Counted from the first letter of the stretch, positions 8,372-15,815 are shown. The stretch: DNA of 16,848 nucleotides from Endomicrobium sp. (GCA_031278115.1 JAITKZ010000052.1:1-16848), one strand, 5' to 3'. Notes: a model not told the origin generated them from the sequence alone. Numbers and translations are program-made.

Positions 8372-8403
8372 AGTGTCGGTAGAGGTTTTTGCCGGCGCTT
8401 TTT
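8372..8403 (+). terminator. Intrinsic terminator after rho
   Basis: AGTGTCGGTA (8372-8381) pairs over ten positions with TGCCGGCGCT (8390-8399), including three G-U pairs, around an eight-base loop. Four T (8400-8403) follow and further A/T pairs extend the base of the stem. It ends the rho transcript and separates it from the gene at 8470. Confidence 0.8.
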
Positions 8404-8469
8404 ATTGTTATTTTGAACGGAAAATGATAAAAATTTGTTGTGGTTCACACGTATCTTTAGGAAATAAAT

Positions 8470-9237
8470 ATGAGAAAATTTATATTGATTTTTACTGTTT
8501 GTTTGAGTTTTGGCATTTGTTTTGCCAAAAATATACATCAAACTCAGATAGATAATGCCGAAAGCAGCTTTAAAAAAGGAGATTTTCTCAAGACCATTGA
8601 AATATACGAAAGTCTTATACAAATAGAAGAAGTAGAAGATCCTTATTTTTATTACAATCTCTCAAACGCATATTACAGAGCTGGCAATCTTGGCAAAGCA
8701 ATATTAAACATAGAAAAAGCTTCAAAGCTTGCTCCTAGGGATAAAGATATAAAAGAAAACAGGCAGTTTTTGTACATTGAGGCAGGACAAAAAAGAGAAC
8801 AAAATATTCAAGACATTCTTTTGAAACATTTTTCTTTAAATGAAATAACAATAGCTTTATCAATTTTTATAATTTTATTTTTATTATCTTTTTCTTTATT
8901 CCTTTTAAAAAGAAATTTGCCTGTTAAAAGAATTGTTATCTTATTTATATTTTTTTTGATTATATGCCTGCCACTTTTTGTTTTAAAAAGCTGTGATGAA
9001 TTTTCAGTTAAAAAAGCTGTTGTATTGTCATCATCAATTATAAGGAGTGGTCCAAGAGAAAATAACCCAGAGATTTTTAGACTTTCCGAAGGAAAAGTTG
9101 TTAATATAATTTCAGAAAGCGAAAATTGGATAAATATAACTGTGCATTCAAAAGATGAGAACGTTTCTGGTTGGATAGAAGCAAAAAATATAGGAAGTAT
9201 AAATGAGCAAAATAGCCATTTTGGGCGGTTCTTTTGA
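8470..9237 (+). CDS. BatE-like TPR/SH3 membrane protein
   Basis: This 255-residue protein has a signal peptide (about 1-19, MRKFILIFTVCLSFGICFA), TPR-type helices (about 27-105, with YYNLSNAYYRAGNLGKAI and a second partial repeat), two hydrophobic segments (about 124-145 and 153-173) and a C-terminal SH3-like domain (about 180-245: VVLSSSIIRSGPREN, WINITV, GWIEAKNIG). This order matches BatE of the Bat aerotolerance operons, but no other bat gene is nearby, so the name is by architecture only. It probably sits in the cytoplasmic membrane with the TPR part outside. AGGAA at 8459-8463 supports the start. The last 35 bases overlap nadD in another frame, so the final NEQNSHFGRFF may be a recent run-on past an older stop. 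The role is unknown. Confidence 0.75.
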   Translation: MRKFILIFTVCLSFGICFAKNIHQTQIDNAESSFKKGDFLKTIEIYESLIQIEEVEDPYFYYNLSNAYYRAGNLGKAILNIEKASKLAPRDKDIKENRQFLYIEAGQKREQNIQDILLKHFSLNEITIALSIFIILFLLSFSLFLLKRNLPVKRIVILFIFFLIICLPLFVLKSCDEFSVKKAVVLSSSIIRSGPRENNPEIFRLSEGKVVNIISESENWINITVHSKDENVSGWIEAKNIGSINEQNSHFGRFF

Positions 9238-9781
9238 TCCTGTCCATAAATCGCACATTCAGCTTGTAAAATTTGCTTTAGAGTCTTGCGACTTCAAGAA
9301 AGTTATTTTTGTCATAGCCTATACTCCTCCACATAAAAGTAAACAGTATGCAAATATTGATGACAGAATTGCAATGTTGAAGCTTGCTACCGAAGGCTTA
9401 CCGCAAATTGAAATAAGTTTGTATGAAGTTTTAAAAAAGAAAGTAATTTATTCATACCAAACGTTAGATTATTTTCAAAGTTTGTATCCAGAAGATGAAA
9501 TATATATGATTATAGGTTCAGATTCTCTTTTAGAATTGCCTACATGGGAAAATATAGATTATTTAGTAAGCCGTTATAGGTTTATGGTTGTTAAAAGACC
9601 TGGCATAAAAATAAAAAAAGACACAAAATATTTGGACAGATGTATAGTTGTTCAAAATGAAACTGAAGATATTTCATCTACTGAAATAAGACAAATGATA
9701 AAAGAAGGCTCTAAAAAATCCGAGTTGCTCCTAGATAAAAAGGTTTATAGTTATATTGTTAAGCGGATGCTCTACAAATGA
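9203..9781 (+). CDS. nadD: Nicotinate-nucleotide adenylyltransferase
   Basis: This enzyme joins nicotinate mononucleotide and ATP to give deamido-NAD in NAD synthesis. At 192 residues it has KIAILGGSFDPVHKSH (residues 3-18), the GGSFDPxHxxH nucleotidyltransferase signature, YMIIGSDSLLELPTW in the middle, and DISSTEIRQMIKEG near the end, the ISSTxIR ATP-binding motif. AGGAAG at 9193-9197 and its flank lies a few bases before ATG 9203, which is inside the 3' end of the preceding gene. It overlaps yqeK by four bases (ATGA), a standard pairing. Confidence 0.95.
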   Translation: MSKIAILGGSFDPVHKSHIQLVKFALESCDFKKVIFVIAYTPPHKSKQYANIDDRIAMLKLATEGLPQIEISLYEVLKKKVIYSYQTLDYFQSLYPEDEIYMIIGSDSLLELPTWENIDYLVSRYRFMVVKRPGIKIKKDTKYLDRCIVVQNETEDISSTEIRQMIKEGSKKSELLLDKKVYSYIVKRMLYK

Positions 9782-10368
9782 ACACAGATATTGATGAAGA
9801 GATATTTGAATATTCATCTTTGCATCTAAACCCCAAACGCTTAAAACACTCTTACAATGTTGCAAATCTTGCAGTTTCGCTTGCAGAAAAAAATGGTGTT
9901 AATGCTCTAAAGGCATGGCTTGCAGGACTTTTGCATGATTGCGCAAAATCTATGACAGACAAAGAATTAGTAAAATTCTTTAAAAATCGTAAAAAACTTT
10001 TAAATATTTTTAAAGAAATATCGGTTAATTATCCGCATCTTCTTCATTCATTTGCTGGCGAAATAATTGCGAGGGAACGTTTTAAAATAAAAGACGAGTC
10101 TGTTTTAAAAGCTATAAAAAATCATACGCTTGGTAGAGAAAATATGAGCATTTTGGAACGCTTAATTTTTGTGTCGGATTCTATTTCGCATGACAGAAAA
10201 TGGAAACATGCTGGAGCTTTAAGGGAATTGGCAAAAGAAGATTTAAACAAGGCTTTTTTTGAGGTGCTTGTGCAGAAGATAGCCTATGTTATCCGCAGTA
10301 GTGGTTGGCTTTGTCCTCAAACTATAGATACGTGGAATTGGTATGTTTCAAACGTTAAAAAGAACTAG
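9778..10368 (+). CDS. yqeK: YqeK-type HD-domain hydrolase (predicted Ap4A hydrolase)
   Basis: An HD-superfamily metal hydrolase of 196 residues. Family members cleave diadenosine tetraphosphate symmetrically to ADP. Metal ligands are visible as RLKHSYNVANLA, AGLLHDCAKSM (the HD pair), LLHSFAGEIIA and IKNHTLG, followed by the family's LIFVSDSISHDRKW. The start overlaps the nadD stop (ATGA), so translation is likely coupled. The order nadD-yqeK-LCP-rsfS is the one seen in many Firmicutes and supports the assignment. The 3' end overlaps the next gene by 26 bases. Confidence 0.88.
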   Translation: MNTDIDEEIFEYSSLHLNPKRLKHSYNVANLAVSLAEKNGVNALKAWLAGLLHDCAKSMTDKELVKFFKNRKKLLNIFKEISVNYPHLLHSFAGEIIARERFKIKDESVLKAIKNHTLGRENMSILERLIFVSDSISHDRKWKHAGALRELAKEDLNKAFFEVLVQKIAYVIRSSGWLCPQTIDTWNWYVSNVKKN

Positions 10369-11434
10369 TAAAATAAAAGTTATTAGCATTTGTTTATTTT
10401 TGGCTGTTTTTGTTACAGTATATGCGGTATATATCTACATATACAAACGCGATGTAGTATTTAGAAAAATTAAAGATAATGGCAGATTCTCTTTTTCAGT
10501 TTTGTTGTATGATTCAGATGTTGTGTTTGCGGACCGTTTTGATTCATATCAAATTATATACGACTCTAAAAACAAATTATTAAAAGTTTTAAGTGTGAAT
10601 AGTGAAGCTGTTGTCTTTAAGAAAAAGGAAAGAGCGAGAAGTTTAAAAACTCTATTTTATGAGAATTCAAAAAAAGGTTTAAGCAGTGCCATAGATAAAT
10701 TTTATTTGGATTTGTATGAAATTATTGGTAATGCTGCTTCATCAGATTTTTATATTAATATGAGCTTTAAAACGTTTAACGATATGTTTGGTAGCGATAA
10801 AAACATTAAATCTCTATTAGCTGTAAATGAGTTTGAAAATAAAGATTTGGAGTTGTTGAATTGTTTAGAAACAATAGAGCGAATTTTATATTTAGTTCCT
10901 TATAGATTTTTTAAAATTCAAAAAAATTATAAATATATAAATACGAATATTCCTAAAATATCGTTAATTACACTGACTCTTAGAATAAAGAAACAGAAAC
11001 CTATAGTTATGTTTTGTGACATGCCTGTAAAACATGGAAGAATACGAATTGAACCCAATAAACAAGATATTGACGAATTCTTGGATAAAATATATTATAA
11101 GGATACAGATATAAATAAAAAGAATGTTATAATTGATATAAAAAATGCTTCAAAGCAGCCTCGTATGGCTGAAAAAATAACATGGCTTTTAAGGGCAAAT
11201 AAATTTGACGTTTTAGATTGGGGGAGTTTCCCTATTGTGTACGACACAACTCTAATAAAGGATTATAGAGGAAATTTTACACAGGCATTAAAAATAGCTG
11301 AGATTTTAGGCACAGGGAAGATAATAGTTTCTTATAATTCAAGTGTTTATGCTGACATAAATGTGTTTATCGGAAAAGATTGCAAGATTTATGATAGTCT
11401 TGATAAAAAAAGGGATGCTAATGGTAAACATTGA
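10343..11434 (+). CDS. Membrane-anchored LCP/LytR_C-like envelope protein, divergent
   Basis: This 363-residue protein has a short basic N-terminus, one transmembrane helix (about 11-34) and an extracytoplasmic body. The C-terminal 265-350 fits the LytR_C domain: VIIDIKNASKQPRMAEKIT, LLRANKFDVLDWG, YDTTLIKDYRGNF and AEILGTGKIIV. The N-terminal body weakly resembles an LCP domain (YQIIYDSKNKLLKVLSVNSE, FYINMSFKTFNDMFG), but the Arg residues expected of a wall-polymer ligase are not evident, so catalysis is uncertain. LCP enzymes attach glycopolymers to peptidoglycan. Its place between yqeK and rsfS is the classical site for an LCP gene. ATG 10343 lies within the yqeK end and lacks a strong ribosome site; no other early start is in frame. 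It overlaps rsfS by 14 bases. Confidence 0.65.
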   Translation: MFQTLKRTSKIKVISICLFLAVFVTVYAVYIYIYKRDVVFRKIKDNGRFSFSVLLYDSDVVFADRFDSYQIIYDSKNKLLKVLSVNSEAVVFKKKERARSLKTLFYENSKKGLSSAIDKFYLDLYEIIGNAASSDFYINMSFKTFNDMFGSDKNIKSLLAVNEFENKDLELLNCLETIERILYLVPYRFFKIQKNYKYINTNIPKISLITLTLRIKKQKPIVMFCDMPVKHGRIRIEPNKQDIDEFLDKIYYKDTDINKKNVIIDIKNASKQPRMAEKITWLLRANKFDVLDWGSFPIVYDTTLIKDYRGNFTQALKIAEILGTGKIIVSYNSSVYADINVFIGKDCKIYDSLDKKRDANGKH

Positions 11435-11921
11435 TTTTTTAAAATTGGCAGGGAAAGCCGCTAAAATAGCAGACGATAAAAAAGCTATAAACACAGTTAT
11501 TTTAGATGTCAAAGATTTAACAACAATAGCAAATTATTTTGTAGTAACGACAGCAGAGTCCACCCCGCAAATAAACGCGATTTCTGGAGATATTGAAAAG
11601 ACTTTTAAATATGAAGATGCTATAATTCCAGTTAGGAGGGAAGGCATATCTTCTTCTACTTGGAGAGTTATAGATTACGGAGGATTAGTTGTTCACGTTA
11701 TGTCTCCACAAGTAAGGGCATCTTATAATCTTGAAAGTGTATGGCGTGAAGCTAAAATTATAAATATAAATGCGAATGAGCAAATAAAAACACCTGAACT
11801 AAAGAAAAAGAAAATTGTTAAATCAAAGTTTGCCAAAAAAATTGTTAAAAAAGTTAAAAAAACAGGCTCTAAAAAGATTATTAGAAAGACATCTAAAAAA
11901 GTTTCAAGGAAGAAAAAATAG
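11421..11921 (+). CDS. rsfS: Ribosome silencing factor RsfS with lysine-rich C-terminal tail
   Basis: RsfS binds ribosomal protein uL14 and blocks subunit joining when nutrients are short. The core (about 1-115) is clear: FLKLAGKAAKIADDKKA, DLTTIANYFVVTTAES, STWRVIDYGGLVVHVMSP and YNLESVWREA. Usual family length is about 105-130 residues; this protein has 166. The last 50 or so are dominated by Lys, Arg, Ser and Thr (KKIVKKVKKTGSKK, RKTSKKVSRKKK). AGGG at 11411-11414 sits six bases before ATG 11421 and touches ATG 11415, which favours 11421. It ends the operon begun at 8470. The tail may add RNA or ribosome affinity; that is inference. Confidence 0.9.
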   Translation: MVNIDFLKLAGKAAKIADDKKAINTVILDVKDLTTIANYFVVTTAESTPQINAISGDIEKTFKYEDAIIPVRREGISSSTWRVIDYGGLVVHVMSPQVRASYNLESVWREAKIININANEQIKTPELKKKKIVKSKFAKKIVKKVKKTGSKKIIRKTSKKVSRKKK

Positions 11922-11943
11922 TATAAGCATAAAAATTTAATCA

Positions 11944-11980
11944 AAGTAAACGGCTTGAAGATAAGGTCTTCTACTTTTTC
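11944..11980. terminator. Possible bidirectional terminator between rsfS and tsaB
   Basis: GAAGA (11957-11961) pairs with TCTTC (11967-11971) around a five-base loop. An outer AAAGTA (11944-11949) can pair with TACTTT (11972-11977) across a one-sided bulge, followed by more T. On the minus strand the same hairpin leads into an A/T-rich stretch with a T run. It lies where two converging operons meet, but the stem is short and AT-rich, and its base overlaps the tsaB stop. Confidence 0.35.
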
Positions 11981-12624
11981 TTTATTTCTTCTGCCCAAGA
12001 GCGGCGTATGTAAAGGGGTTTTATATCTGTATAAGTTGAATTTGGCAGATTGCATGCCAAAGAAGCCAAAACTTCGGCTTTGGGCATATTCATTATATGA
12101 GGCAGGGAAACGCTGTATTCTCCAAAACTCTTTACAAATTTTTCTCTGTATATTTCTGATGCATTTCCTATTACCAGAATTTTATTTTTGTACTTTTTTG
12201 AATCTTTTATAAATAAATCTATGTTTTTAATAATAACTTCATTTTTTTGTTTAACATAAACCTCATTCCTTAACGCGTCTATAGCTGCTACTATTTTTAC
12301 TCCTTTTATTTCAATAACGGAATTTTCCAAAATCGTTAGAGAGTCTACGGCTGTTGTGGGCTTATTCAATATTTGTGCGAATGTTTTGATTGCCGTCATA
12401 CCTACTCTTATTCCAGTAAAACTTCCAGGACCTGCAGATACGGCAAATTTATCTATGCTTTCAATGGAAATATTTGTATCTTTTAACAGTCTTTCTACAA
12501 TGGGAATAATTATTTCGGAATGTATGTGTCCGTATTCATAATAATATGATGCTATGGTAACGCTGTTTTCATTTAACGCTGCGCTAAATGCTTTGCCTGA
12601 AGTTTCAACAGCTAAAATTTTCAT
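11971..12624 (-). CDS. tsaB: tRNA t6A synthesis protein TsaB
   Basis: TsaB is the inactive kinase-fold partner of TsaD in making N6-threonylcarbamoyladenosine at position 37 of ANN-decoding tRNAs. At 217 residues it has MKILAVETSGKAFSAAL at the N-terminus, HSEIIIPIVERLL, and the diagnostic FAVSAGPGSFTGIRVG near residues 63-78. The C-terminal part with KPLYIRRSWAEE is typical. Its ATG lies within tsaE (20-base overlap), with AGGG eight bases upstream on the minus strand. It is the last gene of thiL-tsaE-tsaB and converges on rsfS. TsaD and TsaC are not in the window. Confidence 0.93.
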   Translation of the reverse strand: MKILAVETSGKAFSAALNENSVTIASYYYEYGHIHSEIIIPIVERLLKDTNISIESIDKFAVSAGPGSFTGIRVGMTAIKTFAQILNKPTTAVDSLTILENSVIEIKGVKIVAAIDALRNEVYVKQKNEVIIKNIDLFIKDSKKYKNKILVIGNASEIYREKFVKSFGEYSVSLPHIMNMPKAEVLASLACNLPNSTYTDIKPLYIRRSWAEEIKKK

Positions 12625-13105
12625 CTATGACCCTATATCTTTTAGTATTTTCTATTGTAATTCTTCTTCCAGCAGCAAGATTTTCAATTTCAACATTCCA
12701 GTGATTGTCTTTTTCAGCACCAATAAGTCTGTCTGCCCATTCTATAAGCGAAATATTATTACTATAAATATATTCTTCTATGCCTATATCCCATACGCTA
12801 GACTGTTCCAGTCTGTACAGATCCAAATGAAAAAGTTTTAAATTGTTTGGAATTTTATATTCGTTTACAAGCATAAAACTTGAGCTTCTGGCAAAGTCTT
12901 TATTGCCAAACGCTTTTACAACGCCTTGCGTAAATGTTGTTTTGCCGCTGCCTAAATTGCCTTTTAAAAATATAATATCTCCACCTTTTAATAATGCTGC
13001 AAAAGCCATACCTAAATTTCTTGTTTCTTGAGGGGTTTTTGTTATGAAAACATTTTTTTTAGAAATGTTTAAATCCCAAGTATTTAATTTTTTGTTCTTT
13101 GCCAT
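12605..13105 (-). CDS. tsaE: tRNA t6A synthesis ATPase TsaE
   Basis: TsaE is the small P-loop ATPase that drives turnover of the TsaB-TsaD complex. At 166 residues it has FITKTPQETRNLG, then IIFLKGNLGSGKTTFTQG with Walker A GxxGxGKT (about 49-56), SSSFMLVNEY, LFHLDLYRLE and SLIEWADRL, all family marks. The only canonical start in frame is ATG 13105, which overlaps the thiL end by 47 bases and gives an N-terminus about 16 residues longer than usual; an ATT nearer the conserved part cannot be excluded. Adjacent tsaB supports the assignment. Confidence 0.93.
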   Translation of the reverse strand: MAKNKKLNTWDLNISKKNVFITKTPQETRNLGMAFAALLKGGDIIFLKGNLGSGKTTFTQGVVKAFGNKDFARSSSFMLVNEYKIPNNLKLFHLDLYRLEQSSVWDIGIEEYIYSNNISLIEWADRLIGAEKDNHWNVEIENLAAGRRITIENTKRYRVIDENFSC

Positions 13106-14048
13106 TGTGAAAGTATCTTACCTTTTTTGATGAATTTATCTCGCCAATATATGTAATTTGCGGAACAAATTTTTGTACTATTTTGGCTTTAGATTTTGGA
13201 ACGGTAAATACAAGCTCATAATCTTCGCCGCCAAAAAGGGCAAAATTTAAGCATCTATTTTCGTCTCTAAAAACTTTTTTGATGTCTGCGGATAGTGGAA
13301 CTTTATCAGTATAAATATCTGCTCCAACATCAGAGTCTTTTGTAAGAAGTCCGATTGAGATATAAAGTCCGTCGGAAGCATCTGCTAAAGACGTTAAATA
13401 TTTTGCAATTTTTTGTGCCTCGTTAAGTCTTGCCATTGGATTATTTTGTTTAGCTATCAGTAAACGCGCTTCTTTTGAATATTTATATTTTATTCCATGT
13501 TTATAAAGCAATGCAATTCCAGCTTCTGCATCACCGAAAGTATTGGTTACGCCAATTAAATTTCCTGATTTTGCTTCGTTTCTTTTTACTATCTTGTCTT
13601 TTGTTATTCCTACAACAGTAACTGATATTATTATTTTGTCAGCTTTTACCGTATCACCACCAGCGACTGTCATTTTGTATTTATTGCAAACTGCCTTAAA
13701 TCCATTAGCTAAATCTGCAATAAACTTTTTAGGGGTATCAGCTGGAATTCCCAGCCCTATAAAAGCGTATTCTGGTTTTACATTGCCCATAGCGGCAATA
13801 TCGCTTACATTAACTTCAATTGCTTTTTGTCCAAGATCTTTGGCAGTTATCCAATTTTTTTTAAAATGAACGTCTTCTACAAGCATATCTTTTGTAATAC
13901 AAATGGTATTACTTTCTGAATTAAAGCAAAAGCAATCATCGCCGATTTCCGCAACAATGTTTTTATTATTGTTAAGTCTGGTGGATTTACTTTTTATTAT
14001 TTCTATAAGTCCAAACTCGCCGATGGAAGAAACAGTTTTATTTTTCAT
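13059..14048 (-). CDS. thiL: Thiamine-monophosphate kinase
   Basis: ThiL phosphorylates thiamine monophosphate to the active cofactor thiamine diphosphate. It belongs to the PurM/AIR-synthase-like ATP-binding fold. At 329 residues it has SSIGEFGLIEII at the N-terminus, AEIGDDCF, TKDMLVEDVHFKKNW (metal-binding Asp and substrate region), NVSDIAAMG, AGGDTVKADKI, ADASDGLYISIG and GGEDYELVFTVP, in family order. The C-terminal GFKHF matches the usual GWxHF ending and argues that the stop is genuine despite the 47-base overlap with tsaE. It heads the minus-strand operon and is divergent from comEC. Its ATG follows a -10-like TATAAT by about nine bases. Confidence 0.95.
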   Translation of the reverse strand: MKNKTVSSIGEFGLIEIIKSKSTRLNNNKNIVAEIGDDCFCFNSESNTICITKDMLVEDVHFKKNWITAKDLGQKAIEVNVSDIAAMGNVKPEYAFIGLGIPADTPKKFIADLANGFKAVCNKYKMTVAGGDTVKADKIIISVTVVGITKDKIVKRNEAKSGNLIGVTNTFGDAEAGIALLYKHGIKYKYSKEARLLIAKQNNPMARLNEAQKIAKYLTSLADASDGLYISIGLLTKDSDVGADIYTDKVPLSADIKKVFRDENRCLNFALFGGEDYELVFTVPKSKAKIVQKFVPQITYIGEINSSKKVRYFHNGKEQKIKYLGFKHF

Positions 14049-14057
14049 GTCAAAGGA

Positions 14058-14063
14058 ATTATA
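14058..14063 (-). promoter_or_regulatory. Candidate -10 of the thiL operon
   Basis: The minus strand reads TATAAT here, nine bases before the thiL ATG (14048). Initiation at the usual distance would put the first base about three bases before the start codon, so the message would be almost leaderless. No purine-rich ribosome site is visible in that gap. The -35 region is poor. Confidence 0.4.
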
Positions 14064-14073
14064 TCAATTTTAG

Positions 14074-14079
14074 TATAAT
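14074..14079 (+). promoter_or_regulatory. Candidate -10 of comEC
   Basis: TATAAT within TTTAGTATAAT lies ten bases before the comEC ATG (14090). Transcription would begin near 14086, leaving three or four leader bases. AAGG (14081-14084) would then lie outside the message. It faces the thiL -10 only ten bases away, so the two promoters should exclude each other. No clear -35 is seen. Confidence 0.4.
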
Positions 14080-14089
14080 TAAGGCCACT

Positions 14090-15493
14090 ATGGACTGGAT
14101 ACCTAAGTTACTGCGAAAAAGACCGATTATAACTGCTTTTTTAATCTATGCTTTAATAATAATCTCTGCAGATTTTTTCGGATATTTTTCATATGAAAAT
14201 CAAAGCAATCTTTATATGCTTGCCGAAAATAACAACATAGTTTCAATAGAGGGGAAGGTCTTATCAGAGCCTTACGTCTTTAAAAATAGAAAACGATTTC
14301 TATTGGAAACTTATAATGTAAATGGGAATGTTATTGGCGAGAAAATTATTGTAAATTCACCCGGAGGGTATTCCGTATCTTACGGCGATATAATAAACGT
14401 AGAGGGAAAATTAAAAAGACCAAAATCATCTGATTCTTTTGACTATCAAAAATATCTTGCAAGAAATAACATTTATGTTGTTTGTGATGTCTATTCTTTT
14501 GAATATATTGAATCAAAACCAAACCCTATTAAAAAAATTGCCTTAAATGTTTCGCAAGACATATCCAATAAATTTAACGCTTATTTTAAAAAGCCATATG
14601 CAGATATTTTAAAATCGTTAATACTTGGCGACAAAAGTTGTTTAACACAAAGTGTTAAAAATGACTTTATAAGTTCTGGAGTAATGCATATATTAGTTGT
14701 TAGCGGATTACATGTAAGCTTTATAAGCGCAATAACTCTTTTTATTCTAAAACTTACAGGATTATCTTTAAAGAAAGCTTCCATTTTGAGTATTCCAATA
14801 ATATTCTTTTATGTGATTATGACAGGGGCTAATCCACCAGCGTTAAGAGCTGCAATAATGCTTTCGTGTATATTTTTATCTTTTGTTTTAGATAGAGAAC
14901 CACTAATTTATAACTCTTTGGCTTTATCAGCTTTGGTTATCCTTATTTTTGAACCGCAACAATTGTTTACTGCTTCATTTCAAATGTCTTATGGATCAAC
15001 AATAGGAATAGTACGTTTTTATAAAGATATTTTCGGCATATTTGAAAATGTGAAAAATTTCATACTTCGTTTTTTCTTCGGCGTGCTATCTGTCACATTA
15101 GCTGTACAGGTAGTTTTAATCCCTATATGTATGTATTATTTTGGCAAAGTTTCAATAATTTCTTTTCTAACAAATATTATAGTTGTGCCGTTAGTAGGAA
15201 TTATTCTGTGTTTAGGAGTTTCTTTCTATGTTTTAACTTTTATTTTAAAATATGCAGCTGTGCTTGTTTCTGTAATTTTATCAATAATTTTGAATTTTAT
15301 TTTATCTATAACAAATATTATGGCTAATATAAAATACGCTGTTATAAACTTTGAAAAACCTACAATAATTGAGTTGTTGTTTTACTTCCTTTTTTTGTTT
15401 TGCTCAACAAATCTTAAATGTAAAAACCGCTTCATTTTTTTAGGAGTAATTTTAGCTGCAAATTTAGCATACTTATTAATACGCAGCTCATAA
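14090..15493 (+). CDS. comEC: ComEC/Rec2-family DNA uptake channel, short form without metallo-beta-lactamase domain
   Basis: ComEC forms the inner-membrane channel through which single-stranded DNA enters during transformation. This 467-residue copy has two N-terminal hydrophobic stretches (about 12-32), an extracytoplasmic OB-like DUF4131 region (about 45-140, with IEGKVLSEP and YGDIINVEGKLKRP), then the polytopic competence domain with the signature GVMHILVVSGLHVSFI (about 196-211), ANPPALRAAIMLSCIF, and further transmembrane helices to the end. Full-length ComEC proteins of 700-800 residues carry a C-terminal metallo-beta-lactamase-like nuclease domain. It is absent here, and only about 100 bases separate the stop from the tRNA promoter and genes. 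Short ComEC forms exist in many genomes, so this may be functional. No other competence gene lies in the window. Confidence 0.9.
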   Translation: MDWIPKLLRKRPIITAFLIYALIIISADFFGYFSYENQSNLYMLAENNNIVSIEGKVLSEPYVFKNRKRFLLETYNVNGNVIGEKIIVNSPGGYSVSYGDIINVEGKLKRPKSSDSFDYQKYLARNNIYVVCDVYSFEYIESKPNPIKKIALNVSQDISNKFNAYFKKPYADILKSLILGDKSCLTQSVKNDFISSGVMHILVVSGLHVSFISAITLFILKLTGLSLKKASILSIPIIFFYVIMTGANPPALRAAIMLSCIFLSFVLDREPLIYNSLALSALVILIFEPQQLFTASFQMSYGSTIGIVRFYKDIFGIFENVKNFILRFFFGVLSVTLAVQVVLIPICMYYFGKVSIISFLTNIIVVPLVGIILCLGVSFYVLTFILKYAAVLVSVILSIILNFILSITNIMANIKYAVINFEKPTIIELLFYFLFLFCSTNLKCKNRFIFLGVILAANLAYLLIRSS

Positions 15494-15538
15494 AATTATC
15501 TTTTTATCTCATATAAACTCAAAATTTATAGGTTATTA

Positions 15539-15568
15539 TTGACGTAATCATAATGTCTTTGCTATAAT
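15539..15568 (+). promoter_or_regulatory. Strong promoter for the tRNA-Arg/tRNA-His unit
   Basis: TTGACG at 15539-15544 is separated by 18 bases from TATAAT at 15563-15568, with a TGC extended -10 directly before it. Eleven of twelve hexamer bases match the consensus. The start would fall near 15575, about 24 bases before tRNA-Arg. It is the best promoter in the window. Confidence 0.75.
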
Positions 15569-15598
15569 ATTCCTCATTAAATAGATATCTTAATTGAT

Positions 15599-15672
15599 GT
15601 CTCCGTAGCTCAATTGGATAGAGCAACTGCCTTCTAAGCAGTAGGTTGCGTGTTCAACTCACGCCGGAGACG
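15599..15672 (+). tRNA. tRNA-Arg(UCU)
   Basis: The acceptor stem GTCTCCG/CGGAGAC is perfect. The D arm is GCTC...GAGC. The anticodon stem ACTGC/GCAGT holds the loop CTTCTAA with anticodon TCT, which reads AGA. The T arm GCGTG/CACGC has loop TTCAACT. The discriminator is G, and CCA is not encoded. AGA is a major Arg codon in such AT-rich genomes. Confidence 0.96.
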
Positions 15673-15681
15673 TTTATTTGT

Positions 15682-15759
15682 GGTGGTTGTAGCTCAATTG
15701 GTTAGAGCGTCGGTTTGTGGAGCCGAAGGTTGCGGGTTCAAGTCCCGTCAGCCACCCCA
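15682..15759 (+). tRNA. tRNA-His(GUG), with G-1 and encoded CCA
   Basis: The acceptor stem GTGGTTG/CAGCCAC has one G-U pair. The extra G at 15682 opposite C at 15756 is the G-1:C73 identity element of tRNA-His. The D arm is GCTC/GAGC. The anticodon stem TCGGT/GCCGA has loop TTGTGGA and anticodon GTG at 15717-15719. The T arm GCGGG/CCCGT has loop TTCAAGT. CCA at 15757-15759 is encoded, unlike in the neighbouring tRNA. The accessory region starts just after it. Confidence 0.96.
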
Positions 15760-15815
15760 TACATTGTTTTTGAGCGTCTTACTTTGAAAAAGGCTTAATA
15801 GATAAGGATTTTTTA

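Noticed and set aside
8373..8555. Plus-strand open frame of 60 codons covering the rho terminator and the start of the TPR gene.
   Set aside because: It begins inside the terminator stem and overlaps the signal peptide of the real gene in another frame.
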